A DNA stretch of 64,000 nt, taken from the NCBI GenBank assembly GCA_038534135.1, contig JBCAXJ010000013.1, positions 1 to 64,000 of the forward strand, written 5' to 3'. The notes beneath the pieces are model-generated. The model was given only the letters and a program-made list of their open reading frames with translations. It was not told where the DNA came from and did no database searches. The first letter of the stretch is position 1; each line of letters opens with the position of its first letter. This DNA is from Thermohalobaculum sp038534135 (GTDB taxonomy: Bacteria; Pseudomonadota; Alphaproteobacteria; Rhodobacterales; Rhodobacteraceae). A program made the position numbers and the translations under genes. Shown piece after piece: positions 9,128 to 17,846 of the stretch.

Positions 9128-9604
9128 ATGCGGATCGTGATCTTGTTATTGATGTTCGGTCTGGCAGGCCACGCATCTGCGCGGAACGCAGAGCACGGCG
9201 CCGTGGGCTACTGGCTCACCGAGAATGGCAAAGCGATCGTTCAGTTCACGCCTTGCGCCGACGGCCTGGCATCGTCGATCAAACCGCGGATCTGCGGGCA
9301 GATCGTATGGACCGAGGCGCCTCGTGATGAATCCGGTGCATTGAAACGCGATGCGCTGAACCCGGATGAAGACCTGCGCTCGCGTGCAATCTGCGGTCTG
9401 CCACTTGTGGGAGACCTTGAGCTCGCATCGGGTAAGAAGCTCGAAGATGGGTGGATCTACAATCCGCGCAGCGGGGATACCTTCGGGGCAGAAGCTGAGC
9501 TTGTTTCGGCACAGAAACTGAAACTTCGCGGGTTTCTGGGCATATCCCTGCTGGGCCAAAGTCAGGTCTGGACACGGGTGAATGATGATCGCGGCGGTTG
9601 CTGA
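9128..9604 (+). CDS. DUF2147 periplasmic protein
   Basis: 158 residues: signal peptide MRIVILLLMFGLAGHASA, then a DUF2147 domain recognisable from GYWLTENGKAIVQFTPC, CGQIVWTEAP, LRSRAICGLPLVGDL and GWIYNPRSGDTF. DUF2147 proteins are small secreted proteins of unknown role, some lipocalin-like. Convergent with the next gene; only 9 bases separate the two stops. Confidence 0.85.
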   Translation: MRIVILLLMFGLAGHASARNAEHGAVGYWLTENGKAIVQFTPCADGLASSIKPRICGQIVWTEAPRDESGALKRDALNPDEDLRSRAICGLPLVGDLELASGKKLEDGWIYNPRSGDTFGAEAELVSAQKLKLRGFLGISLLGQSQVWTRVNDDRGGC

Positions 9605-9613
9605 CGGGCAGTC

Positions 9614-10510
9614 TCAGGCATCCGGCGGCCATGCAAGCCATGCACCCGCGAACTCTGCCAACTCGTCAGGGTCGAACCCGATCAGCAGGCTGACCCTCTC
9701 TCCGCGGTCGTTCCGGGCGTAGATCCGTTGTGCTTTGCGCCCGCGACGAAATCCGACATCCCGCGCCGTGCCCGTGAATACGCCGTCCACGTCGGTCAGC
9801 TTGATTTCCACGATGTTGTCGCTCGACACCCGAACCGTTCCGATTGTCTTCGACAGATCCCGCAGAAGAACCGCTCCATCTGGGAGTTCCTCGGCGACCA
9901 GCAAGCTGTCAACGCCGAGTGATCTCGCGCGCAGTCTCGCCGCGATGCCGGTCGCGTAGGAGATGTTCTCTCGCGGCACCGCAAGGGCCGAGTTGAACGC
10001 GACGACCTCGCAACCGCATCCCGGATTGGCCATCTGCAGGCATCGGGTCAGTGACGTTCGTGCAAGATCTCCCAGCGGGGTCGTTTTCGGTGCGGCATCA
10101 GCAAACGCAATCGGGCAGCGCTCGGCCGGTTTGCCGCGCACAAGAATCCGGTTTCCGCGGGATTCGAGAAATGCCCGTCCGGTCTGCGAGCCGGAGATCC
10201 ACGGCAGTTCTGACGCATCGACCAGCCGTGCGCCGTTTCGGTCCAACAGTTCGCTTGGCGTCAGGCGCGAGATCAACCGGCGAACGGTTTCGATGTCTGA
10301 CGCATCTTCCGCCGCGAGGATTGGAGGGCGTGCCATCGTAATCAAGCGCTGTGCATTCACTGATTCCGGTGTCTTCGTGCGCTGCGATCCCGTGCTTGAC
10401 ACTGGCGAAGAACACGCGGCCAAGAGGATGAGCAGTGGTGGAATCTTGGCGAACTGCACAAGCCGCCCGCGAAACCCCGTTATTTCCGGAACGAACTTTG
10501 CAAAATGCAT
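9614..10510 (-). CDS. Probable lipoprotein of unknown function
   Basis: 298 residues from the furthest ATG. A hydrophobic stretch ending LLILLAACSS is a lipobox, so the mature protein would start at the Cys about residue 33; a start closer to the lipobox is possible. The remainder contains a paired-Cys segment (CLQMANPGCGCEVVAFNSALA) and no motif I recognise. Divergent from the cold-shock gene, with about 100 bases between the starts. Confidence 0.7.
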   Translation of the reverse strand: MHFAKFVPEITGFRGRLVQFAKIPPLLILLAACSSPVSSTGSQRTKTPESVNAQRLITMARPPILAAEDASDIETVRRLISRLTPSELLDRNGARLVDASELPWISGSQTGRAFLESRGNRILVRGKPAERCPIAFADAAPKTTPLGDLARTSLTRCLQMANPGCGCEVVAFNSALAVPRENISYATGIAARLRARSLGVDSLLVAEELPDGAVLLRDLSKTIGTVRVSSDNIVEIKLTDVDGVFTGTARDVGFRRGRKAQRIYARNDRGERVSLLIGFDPDELAEFAGAWLAWPPDA

Positions 10511-10611
10511 CTGATTTCATCCAATCTTGCAATGCTGCACGAATTTTCCTCTTTAGCTCATGGGAAACAAAGTGTTATCAAAATGTTTATGGGGTTCACG
10601 AAGAGGTAACA

Positions 10612-11229
10612 GTGTTGAGAGACGGAGAAGGAGACGCCGAAGTCATCTCTGGTCAGGTGAAGTGGTACGACGCAGTCAAGGGTTACGGCTTCGTTGTTCC
10701 AGATGGCGGTGGGTCCGATGTCATGGTGCACGCGTCTTGTGTACGGGCATTCGGGAAAGTTGCTCTGACCGAAGGTGCGGACGTCAAACTGCAGGCCGTA
10801 GCGGGACCGCGCGGTCTCCAGGCACAGAGTATAATCGAAGTGGTGGAACCGGAAGCGGACTTCCAGCCTATGGGGTTCGCAGAAGACGCACGTCCGACCG
10901 AGTTTTTGGGTCCGGAAGTTGATTCTGGCCCGTTGCAGCCAGCGCGCGTCAAATGGTTCGACAAGCAAAAGGGCTTTGGCTTCGTGAATGTCTTCGGGAA
11001 TCCCGAAGATGTTTTTGTGCATATGGAGACTGTCCGCCGGTGCGGGTTTCAGGATTTGTCCAGCGGAGAAGGAATGGCGATTCGCACATTCCGTGGTCCG
11101 CGAGGGCTGATGGTTGCTGAGCTGCGGCTTTGGGAGACCGCAGTGAGTGGGCAGCGCCCGCCGGCGCAGGCCGAGCCGCAACCGATGCAGCCCAGGCGTG
11201 CTACACCAGCAGGGTTCGGCGAGTTCTAA
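10612..11229 (+). CDS. Two-domain cold-shock (CspA-like) nucleic-acid-binding protein
   Basis: About 205 residues with two cold-shock domains. CSD1 starts at SGQVKWYDAVKGYGFVVPD and contains VMVHASCV; CSD2 starts at ARVKWFDKQKGFGFVNVFG and contains VFVHMETV. RNP1 (KGYGFV and KGFGFV) and RNP2 (VMVH and VFVH) are present in both. A GTG (10612) and a TTG (10615) both follow GAGG at 10603-10606; GTG was chosen, TTG is equally possible. An ATG 59 codons further upstream is open but would overlap the divergent gene and encodes non-conserved residues. The tail is Pro/Gln-rich. CSD proteins melt RNA secondary structure and are often cold- or stationary-induced. Confidence 0.9.
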   Translation: MLRDGEGDAEVISGQVKWYDAVKGYGFVVPDGGGSDVMVHASCVRAFGKVALTEGADVKLQAVAGPRGLQAQSIIEVVEPEADFQPMGFAEDARPTEFLGPEVDSGPLQPARVKWFDKQKGFGFVNVFGNPEDVFVHMETVRRCGFQDLSSGEGMAIRTFRGPRGLMVAELRLWETAVSGQRPPAQAEPQPMQPRRATPAGFGEF

Positions 11230-11354
11230 AGGCTCGCAAACCAACGAAATGATGAGTCGGCTCCAATTGCCTTGGAGCGGACTTGTTAAGGTTTTCTGGT
11301 TCCATTGGCGCGGAAGCGGCGCTTGGTTTGTTCTCAACGAACGAGCGCGCTCTG

Positions 11355-11915
11355 CTAACGGCTAACCCGAGAGTACTTTGATCCCTCGAGGCTTGCACCG
11401 ACCAGAAACCCATCCTGCCCGAAGACGACACCGATGATCGGTTTGTTCACGAGCGTCGAGTTGACTTGCAGGTTCAAACCCGCTTCCGGGAACGTCACTT
11501 CGGCATCAGCGCCGATTTCCCATCCATCCGCTTGGCGGAAGTTGATAAGCGCATCCTCTGTCATGAAGAACAACACATGGCTGGTGGTCTGAACGCCTGC
11601 CTGGAAACCAACGGATGCTGCGGCAACCGAGTAATAGTCTGCTGCCGGTGCCTCATAACCCTGGACGTCGTCGTTGAGCAGAAGCGCACCTTCGCCGTAG
11701 GCTCCGCCGACGATTAAGCCGCCCTTGAGAACCTCGGGCATCACAAGCATCGCATGTGCCTTGGGAGAGAGTTGGCGGGTCTGAGGCAGCTTCGACCACA
11801 TTTCGCCAAGCGCCAGATTTACCCGTGCATCGATCACCTCACGATCCGCGGCGAGCGCGAAGCTTGGAATTGCCGTGATCGCGAGTGACGAAGAAAGAAA
11901 GAAACGTCTGTTCAT
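11355..11915 (-). CDS. SYLF/YSC84-domain lipid-binding protein with Tat-type signal
   Basis: 186 residues. The N-terminus MNRRFFLSSSLAITAIPSFALA has the twin-arginine pattern RRxFL and an AxA cleavage site, suggesting Tat export. The rest is a SYLF domain: AHAMLVMPEVLKGGLIVGGAYGEG, a YYSVAAASVGFQAG core and the closing VFGQDGFLVGASLEGSK. SYLF domains bind phospholipids. The start three codons upstream (MEAM) is less likely because the Tat motif should be near the terminus. Divergent from the DUF2237 gene. Confidence 0.88.
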   Translation of the reverse strand: MNRRFFLSSSLAITAIPSFALAADREVIDARVNLALGEMWSKLPQTRQLSPKAHAMLVMPEVLKGGLIVGGAYGEGALLLNDDVQGYEAPAADYYSVAAASVGFQAGVQTTSHVLFFMTEDALINFRQADGWEIGADAEVTFPEAGLNLQVNSTLVNKPIIGVVFGQDGFLVGASLEGSKYSRVSR

Positions 11916-12015
11916 AGCTTCCATGCCTTATCGCAGTTCGCGCGTTGACGTGCTGTCGTCGCGGTCGATATTCCCACGATATAGCAATCCGCTTCCGGCG
12001 GTTCGAGAGGTTCCT

Positions 12016-12402
12016 ATGTCAACGATCGAGATTGATCCGTCCGTCAATGTGCTTGGTGGCGCGCTCGACGATTGCTCGCGCGACCCGATAACGGGCTTTT
12101 TCCGGAACGGATGTTGTGACACCTGTGATCAGGATCAGGGAAGTCACACGGTGTGCGCAATCATGACGCAAGAGTTCCTGACGTTCTCGAAGGCGGTGGG
12201 GAACGATCTCTCAACGCCGATGCCGCAATATGGCTTTGCCGGTTTGCAGGCGGGGGATCAGTGGTGTCTGTGCGCCGGGCGCTTCTTGCAAGCCTATCAG
12301 GCGGGCAAGGCGCCACGGGTGGTTCTGTCGGCCACGCATCGACGCGCGCTCGAAATCGTACCGCTTGAAGCTTTGCGAGAGCTGTCAACTGTGCGCGATT
12401 GA
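12016..12402 (+). CDS. DUF2237 cysteine-rich protein
   Basis: 128 residues. Near-diagnostic DUF2237 motifs: NVLGGALDDCSRDPITGFF, the Cys cluster GCCDTCDQDQGSHTVCA, MTQEFLTFSKAVGNDLSTP and GDQWCLCAGRF. Function unknown; the conserved Cys set suggests metal or redox chemistry. The ATG at 12016 is preferred because the family begins a few residues before NVLG. Divergent from the SYLF gene. Confidence 0.9.
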   Translation: MSTIEIDPSVNVLGGALDDCSRDPITGFFRNGCCDTCDQDQGSHTVCAIMTQEFLTFSKAVGNDLSTPMPQYGFAGLQAGDQWCLCAGRFLQAYQAGKAPRVVLSATHRRALEIVPLEALRELSTVRD

Positions 12403-12505
12403 AGGCAATCGTGGCGCAGGCCTTTGTTAGGTCCAGCTGTGCAGATCACTCAGCGTCACACAGGGTTGATTGGCGAGTCGCGATCGTGTTGGCTATGTCG
12501 GGGTC

Positions 12506-13213
12506 ATGACAAAGCTGCTGCAAACTCTCACGCTTCTCTCTGCAACGCTGCTCGGTTCTAACGCCGCGCTGGCGGTTGATGACGTTGTCCTCGTGGAGCT
12601 TTTCACGAGCCAGGGATGTTCCAGCTGCCCACCGGCAGATGCAAACCTTGGCCGGCTCACGCAACGAGAGGATGTGCTCGCGCTCTCATTGCATGTCGAC
12701 TACTGGGACTATCTCGGGTGGCGAGACACCTTTGCGCGGCGCGAACATACGCAGCGCCAGATGAGCTATCGCGACTACATGGGCGCGCGCGTCATTTACA
12801 CCCCTCAGATGGTTGTTCATGGCCGTTTCGATGTGCCCGGCTATAACCCGGACGCGATCACCGAGGCGATCGGAAACGCCTATCGGCTGACCCGCTCGGC
12901 AAATATTGCGATCACGCAGAAAACGGGCATGCTGAAGGCGTTGATCAGCGCCGCTGCGATGGACGACCCCGCAACGATCTGGATGGCTTCGTTCGCGAAG
13001 GAAGCACAAGTTCAGATCGAACGTGGCGAGAATACCGGCCGTACGATTACCTATCATAACGTCGTCGAGAAACTGATGCGTGTCGGTCAATGGTCCGCCG
13101 GTGAGGCGCAGGAAATCATGCTTCCGCAGCCCGAGTCCGGCGAGGGCGTTGCCATATGGCTTCAGAATGACGCGACCGGCGAGATCCTGACAGCAAGCTA
13201 CATAACGGATTGA
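12506..13213 (+). CDS. DUF1223 thioredoxin-like secreted protein
   Basis: 235 residues with signal peptide MTKLLQTLTLLSATLLGSNAALA. DUF1223 signatures are VELFTSQGCSSCPPADANL (a CSSC motif after the first strand, as in thioredoxin folds), LSLHVDYWDYLGW and YTPQMVVHGR. Function unknown, presumably periplasmic redox. A start 12 codons upstream is open but would bury the signal peptide. Confidence 0.9.
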   Translation: MTKLLQTLTLLSATLLGSNAALAVDDVVLVELFTSQGCSSCPPADANLGRLTQREDVLALSLHVDYWDYLGWRDTFARREHTQRQMSYRDYMGARVIYTPQMVVHGRFDVPGYNPDAITEAIGNAYRLTRSANIAITQKTGMLKALISAAAMDDPATIWMASFAKEAQVQIERGENTGRTITYHNVVEKLMRVGQWSAGEAQEIMLPQPESGEGVAIWLQNDATGEILTASYITD

Positions 13214-13249
13214 TCCGGCCATTCATGCGGCGCGGAGTAGACGAAACGT

Positions 13250-13265
13250 ACCTAGGGACCTAGGT
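13250..13265. promoter_or_regulatory. 16-bp palindrome upstream of the catabolic operon (candidate operator)
   Basis: ACCTAGG-GA-CCTAGGT is a perfect 7-bp inverted repeat with a 2-base centre; each arm itself contains the CCTAGG palindrome, so it also reads as a tandem repeat. It ends 29 bases before the first codon of the five-gene operon at 13295. CTAG-containing palindromes are rare in high-GC genomes and are typical repressor sites. No regulator gene is adjacent, so the binding protein is unknown. Confidence 0.5.
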
Positions 13266-13294
13266 TCCTCGCAGGCTGGCGGGGAGACATCTCA

Positions 13295-14161
13295 TTGGAA
13301 CTGCGGACGAGGCTTGCGGCTGAGCAGATCCTCTTGGCGCCCGGCGTCTTCGATGGTCTGACATCGTTGATCGCGATGAAAAGCGGTGCCGAGGCTTTGT
13401 ACCTGTCGGGGGCCTCCATCGCTTATACGCGGTTCGGGCGTCCGGATATTGGACTGGTATCAATGTCCGAGGTTGCAGATACCATCGCCGCCATCCGGGA
13501 CCGTGTGGACCTGCCGCTCCTGGTCGATGCCGATACGGGCTATGGTAACGCGTTGAATGTACAGCGCACTGTCCGGACTTTCGAACGGTTCGGTGCCTCG
13601 GCAATCCAGTTGGAAGATCAAAACCTGCCCAAGCGCTGCGGGCATCTGGCTGGCAAGACGCTGATCAGCCGTGACGAGATGGTCGGCAAGATCCATGCGG
13701 CCCTTGATGCACGAACGTCCCGGGAAACCCTGATCATTGCGCGCACGGACGCGATCGCCGTTGCGGGCATCGACGATGCGCTGGACCGGGCCGAGGCCTA
13801 TGCCGACGCAGGAGCGGACGTGTTGTTCGTCGAGGCGCCCCAGAACGATGATCAGATCGCCCAGATTATGGCGCGGCTGCAGGGCAAGGTTCCGTTGCTC
13901 GCCAACATGGTCGAGGGCGGCAAAACTCCCTTGCGCTCAGCCGACGAACTTCAGGCGCTGGGATACTCTGTTGTCATCTTCCCGGGCGGCGCCGTGCGGG
14001 CACTGGCGGCAACGGCACAGACTTACTACGGCAACCTTGTAAGCACCGGCTCGAACGCGGGCCTCGCCAATCAGATGTTCGACTTTGGTGGCCTCAACGA
14101 AGTTATCGGTACATCCGAGATGCTCGACCACGGCAGAAAATACGACCGGAACCAAGCATGA
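13295..14161 (+). CDS. Isocitrate lyase/PEP mutase superfamily enzyme (2-methylisocitrate or dimethylmalate lyase-like)
   Basis: 288 residues from a TTG start at 13295, preceded by GGGGAG at 13281-13286. TIM-barrel C-C bond lyase: metal-binding D78/D80 in LLVDADTGYGN, EDQ near 107, and a lyase-type catalytic Cys at 115 in PKRCGH. The Cys favours a lyase (2-methylisocitrate, 2,3-dimethylmalate or related) over PEP mutase or oxaloacetate decarboxylase, which lack it. Its stop overlaps hyuB by 4 bases (ATGA). In this operon it may split the dicarboxylic acid released from a cyclic amide; that role is inference. Confidence 0.85.
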   Translation: MELRTRLAAEQILLAPGVFDGLTSLIAMKSGAEALYLSGASIAYTRFGRPDIGLVSMSEVADTIAAIRDRVDLPLLVDADTGYGNALNVQRTVRTFERFGASAIQLEDQNLPKRCGHLAGKTLISRDEMVGKIHAALDARTSRETLIIARTDAIAVAGIDDALDRAEAYADAGADVLFVEAPQNDDQIAQIMARLQGKVPLLANMVEGGKTPLRSADELQALGYSVVIFPGGAVRALAATAQTYYGNLVSTGSNAGLANQMFDFGGLNEVIGTSEMLDHGRKYDRNQA

Positions 14162-15792
14162 GTGTCGACCCCGTCACGCTCGCGATCCTAAAGGGTCGGC
14201 TCGAGCAGATCGCCGACGAGATGGACGCAACGCTGTTTCGTGCGGCGTTCAATCCGATCATCGCCGAGGCTCATGACGCCTCGCACGGCATCTACGATGC
14301 GGTGACCGGAGACACCCTGGTTCAGGGGAAATCCGGTCTGCCAATCTTCGTCGGCGTCATGGCATTCGGTGTAAAGATGGTGATCGACAAGGCCGCTGGG
14401 CAGGTTGTGGACGGTGATGTCTGGATCTTCAACGACCCCTACGAGGGCGGCACGCACCTGTCGGACATTCGCCTTGTGCGCCCGTACTTCCGGAACGGAG
14501 AATTGTTCTGCTGGCTGGCATCGGTTGGTCACTGGCACGATGTCGGGGGGAATGTGCCCGGCAACTACAATCCGGCCGCCACCGAGAGCTTTCAGGAAGG
14601 ATTCCTGCTGCCGCCGGTGAAACTGTTCCACCGTGGCGAGATCCGCCAGGATATCGTGGATATCCTTATGTCGAACTCGCGGCTGCCGGGTTCGGCCTGG
14701 GGCGATCTGAACGGGCAGATCAACGCGTTGGACCTGGGTATCCGAAGGATGGACACCCTGCTTGATGATTATGGACCTGAAACTGTTTCGATGGCGCTGG
14801 ACGAACTCAAGGCGCGTGCAGCTACTCTGATGCGGTCCGAGATCTCGGCTCTACCGGATGGGACCGTTTCGGCCGAGGACTGGCTGGACAATGACGGGAC
14901 TGACGACGTGCCCCTGAAAGTCGCGCTGGATCTGACCATCTCAGGCGAGACGCTGTTGATGGACTTCTCACGGTCGGCCCCTGCCTGCAAGGGACCGGTA
15001 AACATCTCGCGATCCACGACCATTGCGGCCTGCTATGTGGCTTTAAAGCACGTGTTCGGCGACGTGCCGGCCAATGCTGGCGTGCTCGAGCCGATCGAGT
15101 TTCGGATCGCGGAGGGTTCGATTCTTGCCGCCGAGGCACCGCGTCCGGTGGGCGGATACACCGAGACGATCCTGCGGCTGATCGATCTCGTGTTCCAGAC
15201 CATCGCCCAGATTGCGCCCGAACGCTCGAACGGTTGCGCCTACGGCACGATCAATGCGTTGTCGATTGCCGGGCACCGGGCGAACGGTCAACGCTGGGTG
15301 ATGTTCTCGTTCTTCGGCGGCGGCCACGGCGGTCATCCGGAGGGAGACGGTCTGAATCATGGCAATGCGCCGATCTCGACCGCCACGATCCCGCCGTTGG
15401 AGATCCTGGAGGCGGCGTATCCCGTGAAGTTCACGCAGTGGGCGCTGCGGCCCGACAGCGGCGGCTTGGGCGCATCGCGTGGCGGACTAGGTGCCGTGTA
15501 TGAGATTGAATTGCTTGAAGAGAGCGCAACCTGCTTTCTGTTCGGTGACCGGGGTAAGTTCGCGCCGCGCGGCGTCTGTGGCGGCGGTGATGGCGCGATG
15601 ACCCGGTTCACCTATCCGACGCCGCAGGGTCCGCGCCACCCGGATATGGCGTCGAAGATCGTCGATGTGCCGCTGGCGCAAGGCGAACGCATTCGACTGG
15701 AAACGCCCGGAGGCGGGGGCTACGGCGACACGGCCGACCGGCCCAGCGACAAAATTGCCCGCGACCAGACACTCGGATACGCGGACGCATGA
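14158..15792 (+). CDS. hyuB: Hydantoinase B / 5-oxoprolinase-type subunit
   Basis: 544 residues, standard HyuB length. Seen: DPVTLAILKGRLEQIADEMDATLFRAAFNPII at the N-terminus (a family hallmark), DGDVWIFNDPYEGGTHLSDI with a probable metal site, GHWHDVGG, and the C-terminal GGGYGD tail. HyuB works with HyuA in ATP-dependent opening of hydantoins or 5-oxoproline-like cyclic amides; acetone carboxylase subunits are relatives. It overlaps the flanking genes by 4 bases on each side, indicating translational coupling. Confidence 0.92.
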   Translation: MSVDPVTLAILKGRLEQIADEMDATLFRAAFNPIIAEAHDASHGIYDAVTGDTLVQGKSGLPIFVGVMAFGVKMVIDKAAGQVVDGDVWIFNDPYEGGTHLSDIRLVRPYFRNGELFCWLASVGHWHDVGGNVPGNYNPAATESFQEGFLLPPVKLFHRGEIRQDIVDILMSNSRLPGSAWGDLNGQINALDLGIRRMDTLLDDYGPETVSMALDELKARAATLMRSEISALPDGTVSAEDWLDNDGTDDVPLKVALDLTISGETLLMDFSRSAPACKGPVNISRSTTIAACYVALKHVFGDVPANAGVLEPIEFRIAEGSILAAEAPRPVGGYTETILRLIDLVFQTIAQIAPERSNGCAYGTINALSIAGHRANGQRWVMFSFFGGGHGGHPEGDGLNHGNAPISTATIPPLEILEAAYPVKFTQWALRPDSGGLGASRGGLGAVYEIELLEESATCFLFGDRGKFAPRGVCGGGDGAMTRFTYPTPQGPRHPDMASKIVDVPLAQGERIRLETPGGGGYGDTADRPSDKIARDQTLGYADA

Positions 15793-17846
15793 GCGGCAAG
15801 ATCATCGGGGTCGATGTTGGCGGCACATTCACTGATATCTTCGTCTGGGATGAAGACACCGGCGTCGTCTCGACCGGCAAGGTGCCGACCACGCCTGACG
15901 ACCAGTCTAAGGGCTTCGTCAGCGGCATCGCATCTCAGATCCCGGATTTCGAGGGTATCTCGACCATCGTGCACGGGACGACGACCGGCACGAATGCTCT
16001 TCTGGAACGGCGCGGCGCGAAGACGGGGATCATAACCTCCCACGGGTTTCGCGATGTGCTGGAAATGCGGCGCCGTGACCGTCCGCAAACCTGGGGCCTG
16101 TGGGGTCAATTCGACCCGGTGGTGCCGCGCAACCTGCGTCTGGAAGTAGCCGAGCGAACGCATGCCGATGGGACGGTTCACACGCCGGTCGATCCTGCCG
16201 AGGTTCGCGTCGCTGCCGAAAAGCTACGCGCCGCTGGATGCCTGGCCGTCTGCATCTTTTTCATCAATGGCTACGCCAATCCTGCGAACGAACGCACTGC
16301 CGTGCAGACGGTGCGCGAGATCTGGCCCACTGGGTATGTCACAGCTGCGACGGAGCTTATTCCGGAGATCCGCGAGTTCGAACGGCTCTCGACCTCGGCC
16401 CTGAACGCCTATCTGCAACCGGTCGTATCGTCCTATCTGGATCGGCTCGAGTCGACGCTGGCCGAGCAGGGCGCTGGGACAGACGTGTTGATCGTCCAGT
16501 CTAACGGCGGTGTGATGTCGGTCGAAACCGCGCGCAACATGCCAGTCCGGACGGCCCTGTCCGGGCCAGCGGCGGGCGTGATCGCGGCGCGCGCGATTGC
16601 TGGGGCGGCAGGGTTCCGGAACATCATCACCTGCGACATGGGCGGGACGTCGTTCGATGTAGCACTTGTTTCGGATGGTGAGGCCGCACTGGCGGCTCAG
16701 ACGGCGATCGACTTCGGCATGGTGATCCGCTCTCCGATGATCGAGATCACGACGATCGGCGCTGGCGGCGGTTCGATCGCCCATGTCGACGCGGGAGGCT
16801 TACTGCAAATTGGGCCTGAAAGCGCTGGTTCGGATCCAGGACCGGTTTGCTACGGGTTGGGGAACGACCGACCGACCGTGACCGACGCCAATCTTGTGCT
16901 CGGTCGGATCAACCCGGACCGTCCGATTGGCGGCAAGCTGGAGCGTCTGGATATCGACACCGCTAAAGCTGCCATCGATGCCCATGTCGCCCAACCGCTG
17001 GGGCTTGAGGTGATGGATGCCGCCGAGGCAATCCTAAAGGTAGCAAATGCACGTATGGCTGGAGCGATCCGTCTCGTCTCGATCGAACGCGGGCTGGATC
17101 CGGGTGATTTTGCTGCGATGCCTTTTGGCGGCGGCGGGGCGCTGCACACCGGGGCATTGATGCAAGAGGTCGGCCTGGGTGCTGCCATAGTGCCGCGATA
17201 CCCTGGGGTGACATCGGCCTTGGGGTGCGTGATCGCTGACATGCGCAACGACCATGTGCAGACCGTCAACCAGATGCTCGCAACGCTGGACTGCGCGGTA
17301 TTGTACGCGCAGATCGTTCAGATCTGGGAGGCGGGCGAAACACGGCTTGCGCAGTCTGGCGTGCGCTTCGAGCGGGTGGAGCGCGGACTGGCTCTCGATA
17401 TACTGTATCTCGGGCAGACGCACACGGTGTCGGTGCCACTCGATCCCGCGCGGAGTTTGACCGCAGACGCAATTCAGGCGGCGTTTGATCGTGCTTATCT
17501 TGCTGCCTATGGACGCCTGCTCGACGGTATCCCCGTGCGCGTTATTAACTTCCGGGCGTCCGTAAACGGCGCGCGCCCGCACTTCGATATGTCGGTCTTT
17601 GCTCCACCGCACGACGGAGCGCTTGAAGATGTGCAGCGCGGCACGCGCATCGTGCGGTGCGATGGCATCGACCACGCAGCACCGGTCTACGATCGTCTGT
17701 CACTGCCGAGCGGCGCGATCATCACAGGTCCCGCGATACTCGAGCAATCCGACACAACGATCTTCGTCGATCCTGGCTTGCATGCCGAGGTCGATGCCTT
17801 TGGGAACCTGATCATTCGGAGCGGGGCAGATGCCGGATCAACCTGA
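15789..17846 (+). CDS. hyuA: Hydantoinase A / 5-oxoprolinase-type ATP-dependent subunit
   Basis: 685 residues, normal HyuA length. N-terminal phosphate-binding motif IGVDVGGTFTD and the hydantoinase_A core: STIVHGTTTGTNALLERRGA, VLEMRRRDRP, QSNGGVMS, DMGGTSFDVALV, IGAGGGSIAHVDAGG and PFGGGGALHTG. It supplies the ATPase/kinase-like half of the HyuAB enzyme. ATGA overlap with hyuB and a 17-base overlap with the following gene. Exact substrate cannot be read from sequence; N-methylhydantoin, 5-oxoproline or another cyclic imide are possible. Confidence 0.92.
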   Translation: MSGKIIGVDVGGTFTDIFVWDEDTGVVSTGKVPTTPDDQSKGFVSGIASQIPDFEGISTIVHGTTTGTNALLERRGAKTGIITSHGFRDVLEMRRRDRPQTWGLWGQFDPVVPRNLRLEVAERTHADGTVHTPVDPAEVRVAAEKLRAAGCLAVCIFFINGYANPANERTAVQTVREIWPTGYVTAATELIPEIREFERLSTSALNAYLQPVVSSYLDRLESTLAEQGAGTDVLIVQSNGGVMSVETARNMPVRTALSGPAAGVIAARAIAGAAGFRNIITCDMGGTSFDVALVSDGEAALAAQTAIDFGMVIRSPMIEITTIGAGGGSIAHVDAGGLLQIGPESAGSDPGPVCYGLGNDRPTVTDANLVLGRINPDRPIGGKLERLDIDTAKAAIDAHVAQPLGLEVMDAAEAILKVANARMAGAIRLVSIERGLDPGDFAAMPFGGGGALHTGALMQEVGLGAAIVPRYPGVTSALGCVIADMRNDHVQTVNQMLATLDCAVLYAQIVQIWEAGETRLAQSGVRFERVERGLALDILYLGQTHTVSVPLDPARSLTADAIQAAFDRAYLAAYGRLLDGIPVRVINFRASVNGARPHFDMSVFAPPHDGALEDVQRGTRIVRCDGIDHAAPVYDRLSLPSGAIITGPAILEQSDTTIFVDPGLHAEVDAFGNLIIRSGADAGST

